From Marivivens sp. (GTDB lineage Bacteria; Pseudomonadota; Alphaproteobacteria; Rhodobacterales; Rhodobacteraceae), in contig JAHEBU010000002.1 in the NCBI GenBank assembly GCA_024642115.1, forward strand, positions 310,001-374,000: a DNA stretch of 64,000 nucleotides, in the 5' to 3' direction. How positions within the stretch are numbered: position 1 is the first letter of the stretch; every line of letters starts with the position of its first letter. Below are positions 27,157-37,100 of the stretch, one piece after another. The notes beneath the pieces were generated by a model. The model was not told the DNA's origin. It made no database searches and saw only the letters and a list, made by a program, of their open reading frames with translations. Made by a program: the position numbers and the translations under genes.

Positions 27157-28077
27157 TTGGACTATCTTTATGTGCTTGTCGGACTGGTCGGTCTTTTTCT
27201 GGGGGGCGAGGCGCTGGTGCGCGGAAGTGTGGGGATCGCCCGACGTCTGGCCATTCCGCCGTTGCTGATCGGATTGACCGTGGTGGGCTTTGGCACCTCG
27301 ACGCCGGAACTTCTGGTGTCGGCGGATGCGGCGCTGCGCGGGGTTCCCGATATCGCGGTCGGCAACATCGTCGGGTCCAACATCGCCAACATCCTGTTGA
27401 TCGTCGGCCTGTCCGCGCTGGTCTGGCCAATCCGCGTGATGGGCGGCACGCTCAAGCGCGATATCGCCGTGATGGCGGCGGCGGCGGTGGTGCTGATCCC
27501 GATCTTTGCCAGCGGGGAAATGGGGCGGCTGACGGGCGTGATGCTGGTGATCGCGCTCGCGGCCTACCTGGTCTGGGCCTATCTTCAACCGGGCGAAGCC
27601 GCAGAGGAAGAGGCCGACCTCCCTTCCCCCGCATCCATCCTGGTCTCGGGCTGTTGGGTGATCGGCGGCCTTCTGGCCCTGATGTTCGGGGCGCGGTTTC
27701 TGATTGATGGTGCCGTCAGCATCGCCCGCGACCATGGCATTTCGGAAGCATTCATCGGCCTGACCATCGTGGCTGTCGGCACGTCCTTGCCCGAGCTTGC
27801 CACATCGTTGATCGCGGCGCTGCGGCGCCAGTCCGAAATCGCCATCGGCAACATCGTCGGGTCCAACATCTTTAACGTGCTGGGTATCCTGGGGATCACG
27901 GCGATCATCGCGCCGATTCCGATTGCCGCGCGGTTCCTGTCGTTTGACCTGCCCGTGATGATTGCCTGCACGGTCGTTCTGGCGGCCTTGTTGCTTGTGC
28001 GCCCGGTGGTGGGGCGGCTGACCGGGGGGGTGATGCTGGCCAGCTATGTCGGCTATGTGCTGGCAGCGCAGGGATGA
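27157..28077 (+). CDS. Calcium/sodium antiporter (CaCA family)
   Basis: A 306-residue membrane transporter with two homologous halves of five helices each. The alpha repeats are LTVVGFGTSTPELLVSADA with GNIVGSNIANILLIVG in the first half and LTIVAVGTSLPELATSLIAA with GNIVGSNIFNVLGILG in the second, the ion-binding motifs of YrbG-type Na+/Ca2+ exchangers. The short acidic loop between the halves (AAEEEADLP) is typical. The start is TTG at 27157, preceded by AGGGGAG. It stands alone between the kyn operon and ior genes. Confidence 0.92.
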   Translation: MDYLYVLVGLVGLFLGGEALVRGSVGIARRLAIPPLLIGLTVVGFGTSTPELLVSADAALRGVPDIAVGNIVGSNIANILLIVGLSALVWPIRVMGGTLKRDIAVMAAAAVVLIPIFASGEMGRLTGVMLVIALAAYLVWAYLQPGEAAEEEADLPSPASILVSGCWVIGGLLALMFGARFLIDGAVSIARDHGISEAFIGLTIVAVGTSLPELATSLIAALRRQSEIAIGNIVGSNIFNVLGILGITAIIAPIPIAARFLSFDLPVMIACTVVLAALLLVRPVVGRLTGGVMLASYVGYVLAAQG

Positions 28078-28098
28078 CTGGCCCCTGCTGCACATCGC

Positions 28099-28144
28099 TT
28101 GCCTTGTCGGGTGAAAGCACCATATTCTGAACCAAACGGTTCAG
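28099..28144 (+). promoter_or_regulatory. Candidate promoter and operator of the ior genes
   Basis: TTGCCT (28099-28104) and TATTCT (28123-28128) are separated by 18 bp and could be the -35 and -10 boxes. A perfect inverted repeat CTGAACC-AAAC-GGTTCAG (28127-28144) overlaps the downstream edge of the -10, where a TetR-type repressor would block transcription. No TetR gene is adjacent. Confidence 0.45.
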
Positions 28145-28165
28145 CGCTGCACTGTCGGAGGTCCC

Positions 28166-28627
28166 ATGCCCACTACCGTCACCATAAATGGCACCAGCCA
28201 CGCGGTCGATCTGCCCGGCAACGTCCCCCTACTCTGGGTCCTGCGCGATGAGATCAGTCTGACCGGCACGAAATTCGGGTGCGGCGTGGCCGCGTGCGGG
28301 GCTTGCACGGTTCATATCAACGGCGAGGCGGTGCGGTCCTGCCAGGTGGCGCTGGCCGATGTGTGGGGGCCTGTGACCACCATCGAATCGCTCGGCACAC
28401 CGGATGCGCCTTCGGTCCTGCAACAGGCATGGATCGACCATCAGGTCGCCCAGTGCGGATATTGCCAGTCGGGCCAGATCATGCAGGCAGCCGCCCTGCT
28501 GGCCACCAACCCCGCCCCCACCGATCAGGACATAGACGATGCGATGCAGGGGAACCTGTGCCGCTGCGGGACCTACCCGCGTATCCGCGCCGCCATCCAC
28601 GATGCCGCCGCCAAGATGAAGGTGTAA
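28166..28627 (+). CDS. iorA: (2Fe-2S) subunit of an isoquinoline 1-oxidoreductase-type molybdenum hydroxylase
   Basis: A 153-residue electron-transfer subunit. The N-terminal plant-type [2Fe-2S] site is [14 protein letters not shown] plus a later Cys. The C-terminal helical [2Fe-2S] domain has [13 protein letters not shown] and [11 protein letters not shown]. The protein is about 150 residues, like IorA, and the FAD subunit of three-part xanthine dehydrogenases is missing, so electrons probably pass to a periplasmic or membrane acceptor. GGAGG precedes the ATG. The catalytic subunit follows three bases after the stop. Confidence 0.92.
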   Translation: MPTTVTINGTSHAVDLPGNVPLLWVLRDEISLTGTKFGCGVAACGACTVHINGEAVRSCQVALADVWGPVTTIESLGTPDAPSVLQQAWIDHQVAQCGYCQSGQIMQAAALLATNPAPTDQDIDDAMQGNLCRCGTYPRIRAAIHDAAAKMKV

Positions 28628-28630
28628 GCC

Positions 28631-30865
28631 ATGAGCCGCCTTGGACGTATCGCCCGCCGCACCTTCCTCATCGGCTCTGCCGCCGTCGTCGGCGGGGTCG
28701 CCTTTGGCATCTACAAATACAGGGAAGACCCCGCGAATCCGCTGACCTCGGCCGAGGGCGAGACTGTCCTGAACCCCTATGTCATCATCAACGCAGATGG
28801 GGTGACGATCATCACCCCCCGGGCCGAGATGGGCCAAGGGACGCAATCGACGCTGGCCGCGCTGGTGGCCGAAGAGCTGGACGTGGATTGGTCGCAGGTT
28901 CGCGTCATGCACGGCCCGCCCGCCACCGCCTATTACAATCAGGCCCTGCTGGGGGCCGCCCTGCCCTGGATCGACTATCAGGTCACCGACCGGGGCGAGG
29001 CGATCCGCGAGGCCGTGGGCAAGGTGGGCAAGTTCCTGAACGTGCAGGTCACCGGCGGATCGACCGCCATGCGCGACGGGTATGAGAAAATGCGGATGGC
29101 TGGCGCCACGGCGCGCGAGACGCTGAAACTGGCCGCGGCCAAGCGGTTGGGCGTGGACGTGGCGCAATTGCGCACCGAAAACGGGACGGTCGTGGCCACC
29201 GATGGCACCGCACTGACCTATGCCGATCTGGCGGTCGAGGCTGCGGCCATCGAACCGCCGCAGGTCGCCCTGCGCCCCCGGTCAGACTGGCGCATCCTTG
29301 GCACCGCCCTGCCCCGCATCGACATGGTGTCGAAATCAACCGGCACCGCCGAATATGGTATCGACACCCGCCTGCCGGGGATGAAATTCGCCACCGTCCG
29401 CATGTCGCCCAAGCGTGGCGGGATGGTGTCGTTCGATCTGGCCGAGGCGCTGTTGATGGACGGGGTCGAACAGGTGCTCGACCTTGGCGACGGGATCGCC
29501 GTTGTGGCCACAAACACCTGGCTGGCGTTTGAGGCGGCCGATGCGGTCAAGGTGGTTTGGGCCGACGCCCCCTATTCACCCACCTCTGACGACCATTTCG
29601 CCGCCATCGCCGCCGCGTTCGAGGGCGAGCCCAATGGCATCACCCGCGACGACGGCGACGCGGGCGCGCTGGTGGCGGGGACCGAGGTGACGGCGGAATA
29701 CCGCGTCCCCTTTCTGGCCCATGCGGCGATGGAACCGATGAACGCCACCGCCCTTTACACCAGCGACGCGCTGGAGCTTTGGGTGGGCAATCAGGCCCCG
29801 ATCATGGTGCAGCAGAAATGCGCCGCCGCCGTCGGCCTGCCGCAAGACAAGGTCACCGTTCACACGCCGGTCATGGGCGGGGCTTTTGGCCGCCGGGGCG
29901 AGTGGGACTATTCCGTTCTGGCCGCCCGCGTGGCCCAAGGCATGCCGGGCGTCCCGGTCAAGGTCACATGGTCGCGCGAAGAGGACATGCGCCACGATTT
30001 CTACCGTCCCGCCGCCATCGGGCGGTTCCGCGGCGTCCTCAAGGACGGCGCGGTGACGCTACTGGATGCGCGGGTCGCAGCGCCTTCGGTGTCGCAAAAG
30101 GCTGCCGCGCGTCTGTTCGGCACCACACCGCCCGGCGCCGACCGGGAATTGCTGGCCGGGGGCGGCGACCAGCCCTATGCCATCCCCAATTTCCGGGCCG
30201 CAGGCTATATCGCGCCTGTCGATGTGCCGATCGGGTTCTGGCGGTCGGTGGGCGCGTCGGTCAACGGGTTCTTTTTCGACAGCTTCGTGGACGAAATGGC
30301 CCATGCCGCAGCGGTCGACCCGGTGCAGTTCCGTCTGAACCTGATCCGCCCGGCGCACGAACCGTCCGCCAAGGTGCTGGAGGCTGTGGCCGAGATGGCG
30401 AACTGGACTGGGCAAAAGGTGCCGGGTCGTGGGCGCGGTGTGGCCTTTACCTATTCGTTTGGCACGCCTGTCGCGCAAATTCTTGATGTGGTGGACGAAA
30501 ACGGCACCATCCGGATCGACCGGATGTGGATCGCCTGCGATGTGGGTGTGGCGCTCGACCCGCTGAACGTTCAGGGGCAGATGATGGGCGGGGCGATCTA
30601 TGGCCTGTCGGCGGCAGTGCACGGCCAGATCACTTTTGCCGATGGTGAGGCCGAGCAGTACAACTTCCCCGACTATGACAGCCTGCGGATGCACACCGCC
30701 CCGGCGATCGACGTGCGCGTGCTGGAGAACAACGCCCACATCAGCGGCGCAGGCGAACCGGGCACCCCGCCCGCCGCTGCGGCCTTGGCCAACGCGCTGT
30801 TCGATCTGACGGGGACGCGGGCGCGGACCCTGCCGCTCGCGTCACAGTTCAATCTGCTGACCTAA
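28631..30865 (+). CDS. iorB: Molybdopterin-binding subunit of an isoquinoline 1-oxidoreductase-type enzyme
   Basis: A 744-residue catalytic subunit of the xanthine oxidase family. A twin-arginine signal, RRTFLIGSAAVVGG, lies at the N-terminus, so the folded complex with IorA is probably exported to the periplasm. RAEMGQGTQSTLAALVAEEL, PVMGGAFGRRGEWDY and GAGEPGTPPAAAALANALF are the molybdopterin cytosine dinucleotide contacts and the C-terminal active-site Glu region. Family members hydroxylate N-heterocycles or oxidise aldehydes, and the substrate is unknown. The cofactor links it to moaA elsewhere in the window. Confidence 0.92.
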   Translation: MSRLGRIARRTFLIGSAAVVGGVAFGIYKYREDPANPLTSAEGETVLNPYVIINADGVTIITPRAEMGQGTQSTLAALVAEELDVDWSQVRVMHGPPATAYYNQALLGAALPWIDYQVTDRGEAIREAVGKVGKFLNVQVTGGSTAMRDGYEKMRMAGATARETLKLAAAKRLGVDVAQLRTENGTVVATDGTALTYADLAVEAAAIEPPQVALRPRSDWRILGTALPRIDMVSKSTGTAEYGIDTRLPGMKFATVRMSPKRGGMVSFDLAEALLMDGVEQVLDLGDGIAVVATNTWLAFEAADAVKVVWADAPYSPTSDDHFAAIAAAFEGEPNGITRDDGDAGALVAGTEVTAEYRVPFLAHAAMEPMNATALYTSDALELWVGNQAPIMVQQKCAAAVGLPQDKVTVHTPVMGGAFGRRGEWDYSVLAARVAQGMPGVPVKVTWSREEDMRHDFYRPAAIGRFRGVLKDGAVTLLDARVAAPSVSQKAAARLFGTTPPGADRELLAGGGDQPYAIPNFRAAGYIAPVDVPIGFWRSVGASVNGFFFDSFVDEMAHAAAVDPVQFRLNLIRPAHEPSAKVLEAVAEMANWTGQKVPGRGRGVAFTYSFGTPVAQILDVVDENGTIRIDRMWIACDVGVALDPLNVQGQMMGGAIYGLSAAVHGQITFADGEAEQYNFPDYDSLRMHTAPAIDVRVLENNAHISGAGEPGTPPAAAALANALFDLTGTRARTLPLASQFNLLT

Positions 30866-30903
30866 CACCCGCATAAGGCGAAATTCGGGTCAGAACCGAA
30901 AAA

Positions 30904-30945
30904 TTTGTGTCGAAACGGGGTCATTTGCCCGCGTTTCGACACAAA
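30904..30945. repeat. Long inverted repeat between iorB and the RTX gene
   Basis: TTTGTGTCGAAACG (30904-30917) is perfectly complementary to CGTTTCGACACAAA (30932-30945), with a further GGG/CCC pairing inside the loop. It lies about 40 bp after iorB in a 254-bp gap. It may end ior transcription, but the plus-strand tail is not T-rich, so an operator for the RTX gene is equally possible. Confidence 0.6.
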
Positions 30946-31119
30946 CCTTCCCAACTTGTCCAAACCTGCCGCATTGCAGACCGGAAATGCCCCGGTTGGG
31001 GCGAAATCCCGCCTTTCCGTCAAGGTAAACGTTTGCCTAATAGGGTGGACGGATCGTGTTTTTAATCGCCTGCCCGAAGTCGGACGCAAAGTCCGGACCG
31101 ACTAGGCAAGGCGAGCAGG

Positions 31120-34100
31120 ATGGCACAAGGGTATCTGGTTTCACTCGGTAATGCGCAGCTGAATTCCGGCGACGGGATCAGCGGATACCTTGTCACGTTC
31201 AACAGCCAGACCAATCTGGGGAATGGTAGCTGGACCTGGTCGGGTACGACCGCAGGCGGCGGGACGGTCACCAACCAGACGGCGAACGGCGTTTATTACC
31301 TTGGTACCGACGGCAGCGTCTATTTCGTGCCCAACGCAGGCCCCGTGGGGTCAATCAGCACGGCCAGCGCGGCAACCGCCCCTGCCTTCAACGACAGCAC
31401 CTTCGGCACGAACGCCAACGACGCGGCCATCAACGGCAACGGCGATCAGGATTACATCTACGGTGGGACAAGCACGTCAACCACCGGGACGGGCAACGAC
31501 ACGATCAACGCGGGCGCGGGCAATGACGTCGTCTATGGCGGCGACGGCAACGACCTGATCCGGGGCGGCGGCAACAACGACACGATCTATGGCGGCACCG
31601 GCAACGACACGATCTATGGCGACGATCAGACCACCCCCACGGGCAGCGTCGAACATCTGAGCTGGTCGACGTTCGGTGGCAACAACACCAACATCGCCAA
31701 CGGCTTTACCCAAGACACCGGCAACATGCGGGTGACCTTTGCCTATAACAACGACGGGCGCGGTACGACGGCCGTCGTCAACACCGGCGCCACGCAATAT
31801 GTGGCTCCGGGCGAAAGCTTTTCTTCCACCGGGTCCGCCGCGATCAGCGGGAGCGGCCTTGGCGCGACCTCGACCTCGACCTTTTCCTTCGATGCGGAAC
31901 CCGGATCGAACTTTGCCGATGATGTCCTGAACGTCCAGTTCCGGCTGGCCGACGTCGATACCGGCGGCTGGGTCGACATCATCACCATCCGCGCCTACGA
32001 TTCGAACGGCAACGTCGTGTCCGTCACGATCGAGAACAACGGCAACGACACCGTTTCTGGCAACACGATCACCTCGGGCCCCGGCAACGATACTGCCGCG
32101 TCGCAGTCCGGGTCGGTCCTTGTCACCATCCCCGGCCCCGTCCATTATGTCGAAGTCGTCTATTCCAACGGTGGCAGCGCCGGTCAGGTCATCCTGATTT
32201 CGGACGTCTATTTCACCACGATGCCCGCCAGTGACGGCAACGACTTTATCGACGGTGGGGACGGCGACGACACGATCTATGGCGGCGGCGGCAATGACAG
32301 CATCCTGGGCGGGCTGGGGCGGGATACCATCTATGGCGGCACCGGGAACGACGCTATCGATGCGGGCGACGGCAACGACCTGGTCTATGGCGACGCCGGA
32401 AACGACACCATCATCTATGGCACCGGCAATGACGTCGTCTATGGCGGCGACGGCGACGACATCATTGATGACATTGCAGGCACCAGTACCACCGGGTCCA
32501 ACACCCTTTATGGCGACGCGGGCAACGACACGATCTGGGGCGCACAGGGCAACGACGTCATCTATGGCGGCACAGGCAATGACGTGGTTTCAGGCGATGC
32601 CGGAGACGACACGGTCTATGGCGATGCGGGCAACGACATCGTCAATGGCGATGCGGGCAACGATACGCTGTATGGCGGATCGGGCGACGACACGGTCTAT
32701 GGCGGCGACGGCAACGACGTCATCGGCAACTGGTCGATCGACGACAGCGGCAACGACACGATGTACGGCGGCAACGGCAACGATTCCATCGTGGGCGGAG
32801 CGGGTAACGACACCGTCTATGGCGATGCGGGCGACGATACCCTGTCCGGCCAGACCGGCGACGACACCCTGTATGGCGGCGACGGCCAGGACCTGTTCCT
32901 CATCACCGAGGACCACAACGGCGATATCATCTTTGGCGGCGAAGGCGGGGTCGACAACGACACCGTCATGCTGGGCAACTGGGTCACCACCCAGGGTGTG
33001 AACGTCACCTTTACCGGGGCTGAGGCCGGCACCTACAACTACATCGGTGGAGGGGCCGCGGGCACCTTTTCCCAGATCGAAAACATCGTCACCACCGCCT
33101 ATGACGACACCATCAACGCGAGCGCCAATACCGGGGCCGAATCGATCTATTCCGGCGCGGGCAACGACAGCATTACGGGCGGGTCAGGTAACGAACTGAT
33201 CGACGCGGGCACCGGCAACGACACCATCAACGCAGGCGCAGGCAACGACACCGTTTATGGCGGCGCGGGCAACGACAGCATCATCGGCGGGGCTGGCAAC
33301 GACATCATCGACGCAGGCACCGGCAACGATATCGTGGGCCTGGGCGACGGCTTTGGCATCGACACGATCATCGGTGGCGAGGATGCGGGCAACGGCGATG
33401 TGGATTACCTCGACGGGTCGTCCCTCACCCAGAATGCGACGCTGACCTTTACCGGAGCCGAGGCAGGCACGCTGGTGTCGGGGGCCAACAGCGCCACCTT
33501 CAGCCAGTTTGAACTGTTCAGCACCGGTTCCGGCAACGACACCATCAACGCCGCCAACGCGGGCGGCAATGTCACCGTGTCCTCGGGCGCGGGCAACGAC
33601 ACGATCACCGGCGGGATCGGCAACGACAGCTTTGACGCGGGATCGGGCAATGACACCGTTTACGGCGGCGCGGGCAACGACAAGATCGACGGCGGGCTCG
33701 GCGACGACACCCTCTATGGCGGGACCGGCAGCGACAGCATCAACGGCGGCGCAGGCAACGACCTGATCAATGGCGGTGCTGGCGCCGATACGCTGATCGG
33801 CGGCGGCGGCACCGATACGCTGGATTATTCGACCGACACCGCAGGCGTGCAGGTCAACATCGGCACCAACACCGCGGCGGGGGGCGAGGCGGCGGGCGAC
33901 GTCATTTCCGGCTTTACCAACCTCACGGGCGGTACCGGGTCGGACACGCTGACGCTGTCGAACACATCGGGCACGGCCACAGGTGGGCTGGGATTCGACA
34001 CGATCTATGGGGGCAGCGGGAACGACGTTCTGTTTGGCGGGGCTGCGGGCGATACGCTTTATGGCGGCGCTGGCAACGACACGATCTATGGTGGCGACGA

Positions 34101-37100
34101 TTCCGACCGGATCGTCCTGCAATCCGGCTTTGGCAATGACATCATCTTTGGCGGCGAAGGTGGGTCGGATTATGACATTCTGGACGCCACCGGCCTGACG
34201 GCTACGACCGTCACGTTCAGCGGGAACGAAGCCGGGACGCTGACCAACGGCACCAACACCGCCATTTTCAGCGAGATCGAGCGGCTTCAGACCGGCGCAG
34301 GCAATGATACGATCAATGCCGCCGCCGACACCTGGGGCACCAGCATCGACGCAGGCGCAGGCAACGACACGATCACCGGTGGATCGGGCAACGACACGCT
34401 GAACGGCGGGTTGGGCGATGACACGATCTATGGGGGCGCGGGCAACGACATCATCGACGGCGGCGCAGGCAACGACCTGATCCGGGGTGGCGCGGGTGCT
34501 GACACGCTGACAGGTGGTGGCGGCACCGATACGCTGGACTATTCGACCGACACCGCGGGCGTTCAGGTCAACATCGGCAGCAACACCGCTTCGGGCGGCG
34601 AGGCGGCGGGCGATGTCATTTCCGGCTTTACCAACCTAAACGGCGGCACCGGGTCGGACACTCTGACCCTGTCCAACACATCAGGCACCGCCTTTGGCGG
34701 GGCGGGCAATGACACTATCAACGGCGGTAACGGCAACGACATCCTGAACGGGGATGCAGGCAACGACACGCTGTTCGGTGGCGCGGGGAATGATGCCCTG
34801 TATGGCGGGACCGGCGACGACACCCTGCGCGGCGGCCTGGGTGATGACACGCTGTACGGCGGCGCTGGCAATGATTACCTCGACACCGATCTGTTCGGCG
34901 CGGGGACGGTCTATGGCGGCGATGACGCCGATACCATCAACATCGGCGACAACCACGGTGCCGGGACGATTTTCGGCGGCGAAGGCGGTCTGGATCAGGA
35001 CAAGATCCAGTTCAACAATTACGGCGGCACCTCTGGCGTCAATCTGACCTTTACCGGGAACGAGGCGGGCAGCTATGCCTTTGGCACGGCCACCGGCACG
35101 TTCGTCGAAATCGAACAGGTTCAGGGGTCAGGCTACAGCGACACGATCAACGCCGCCGCCACGACCGCAGGCGTCAGCGTCGATGCCGGGGCTGGCAACG
35201 ATGTCATCATCGGCGGCGCGGGCAATGATACGATCAATGCAGGTACCGGGGCCGACACGGTCACTGGCGGCGCAGGAAACGACATTATCGACCTGGGCGC
35301 GGATTCGGCCGTCGATACGGTCGTGCTGGCCGATGGGTCGGGCGCGGACCGGATCACGAACTTTACCGCCCCCACCCCGCTGGGCGGCGGCGCGTTCGCA
35401 GGCAATGACCAGCTTAACGTGGCTGGCCTGCATGACCTCAACGGTCTTCCGGTCAACACCAACGACGTAGTCGTAAGCAATGACGGGTTCGGCAACGCCG
35501 TCCTGACGTTTCCGAACGGCGAATCGATCACCCTCGTCGGCGTCGCCCCCTCTGCCGTTACCGGTCACGCCGCCCTGCACGCCATGGGCATACCCCTGTC
35601 GGATGGCACGGTCGAAGGGACCGCAGGCGGTGACCTCATCAACGGCAGTTATCTCGGTGACCCCGACGGGGATCAGGTCGACAACAACGACGCCTTGTTG
35701 CCCGGCTCAAGCGGAAACGACGACCTGATCTATGCCTATGGCGGCAACGACACGGTTCAGGCCGGCAATGGCAACGACACCGTTTTCGGCGGCACCGGCA
35801 ACGACACCCTGTTCGGCGGGGCGGGCAATGATCTGATCCACGGCGACGATGGAAACGACACCATCGGATCCTGGAACACCGGCCCGACCAATGGGACCGA
35901 GACGGGCAACGACACGCTCTATGGTGATGCGGGCAACGACACCGTGCTGGGCGGCGACGGCAACGACACAATCTATGGCGGCACCGGCGACGATGTTCTG
36001 GCGGGCCAGGGCGGCAACAACACGCTGTTTGGCGGCGACGGACAGGATCTGTTCGTGGTGGGCCCATTTGGCGGCACCGACCAGATCGTGGGCGGCGAAG
36101 GCGGCATCGACAACGATCGGCTGGTCTTTGGAGATACCTACGGCAACGGGGTCAGCGTCACCTTTACCGGGGCCGAAGCCGGCAGCTATGGCTATATCGA
36201 CGGCGGCGCCACGGGCAGCTTTGCCGAAATCGAACAGGTTCAGACAACCGGTCAGAACGACACGGTCAACGCCAGCGCGGCCACAGGCGGGATCAACGTC
36301 AACACCGGCGGCGGCAACGATGTCATCATCGGTGGATCGGGCAACGATACCATCGTCGCAGGGACCGGGGCCGATACCGTCACCGGCGGCGCGGGCAACG
36401 ACGTCATCGACCTGGGTGCAGGGGCACCCGACGGACAGGCCGATGTGGTGGTCCTGCAAAACGGGTTCGGTCATGACATTATCAGCAGCTTTGATGCGCC
36501 CACGGCCAATGGCAACGGCACCTTTACGGGCATCGACACGCTAAACGTCACCGCCCTGACCAACGGCACCCGCCCGGTCAACGTCAACGATGTCACCGTG
36601 ACCAACGATGGCAGCGGCAACGCGGTCCTGACCTTTCCGAACGGCGAATCCGTCACCCTGATCGGCATCAGCCCGACGGCGGCGAACAACCCGCTCTACC
36701 TCAACGCCATCGGTATTCCCCTGTCGGACGGCACCGTCGAAGGGACCGCCGGAAGCGATCTGATCGACGGCAGCTACACCGGGGACCCGGATGGCGATCG
36801 GGTGGACGACAATGACGCCATTCTGCCGGGTGACACTGGCAACGACGACCTGATCTACGGCTACGGCGGCAACGACACCATCGTCGCAGGCGACGGCAAC
36901 GACGAAGCCTATGGCGGCACCGGCGACGACACCCTGTTTGGTGGAGCAGGGACCGATACCCTGTTCGGCGACGCGGGCAACGACACCCTTTACGGCGGGG
37001 CCGGAGCGGACCTGCTGTATGGCGGGGCCGATGCAGACACCTTTGTCGAAACCGACGGCTTTGGCGCGGACACCATTGTCGGCGGCGAAACCGGGATAGA

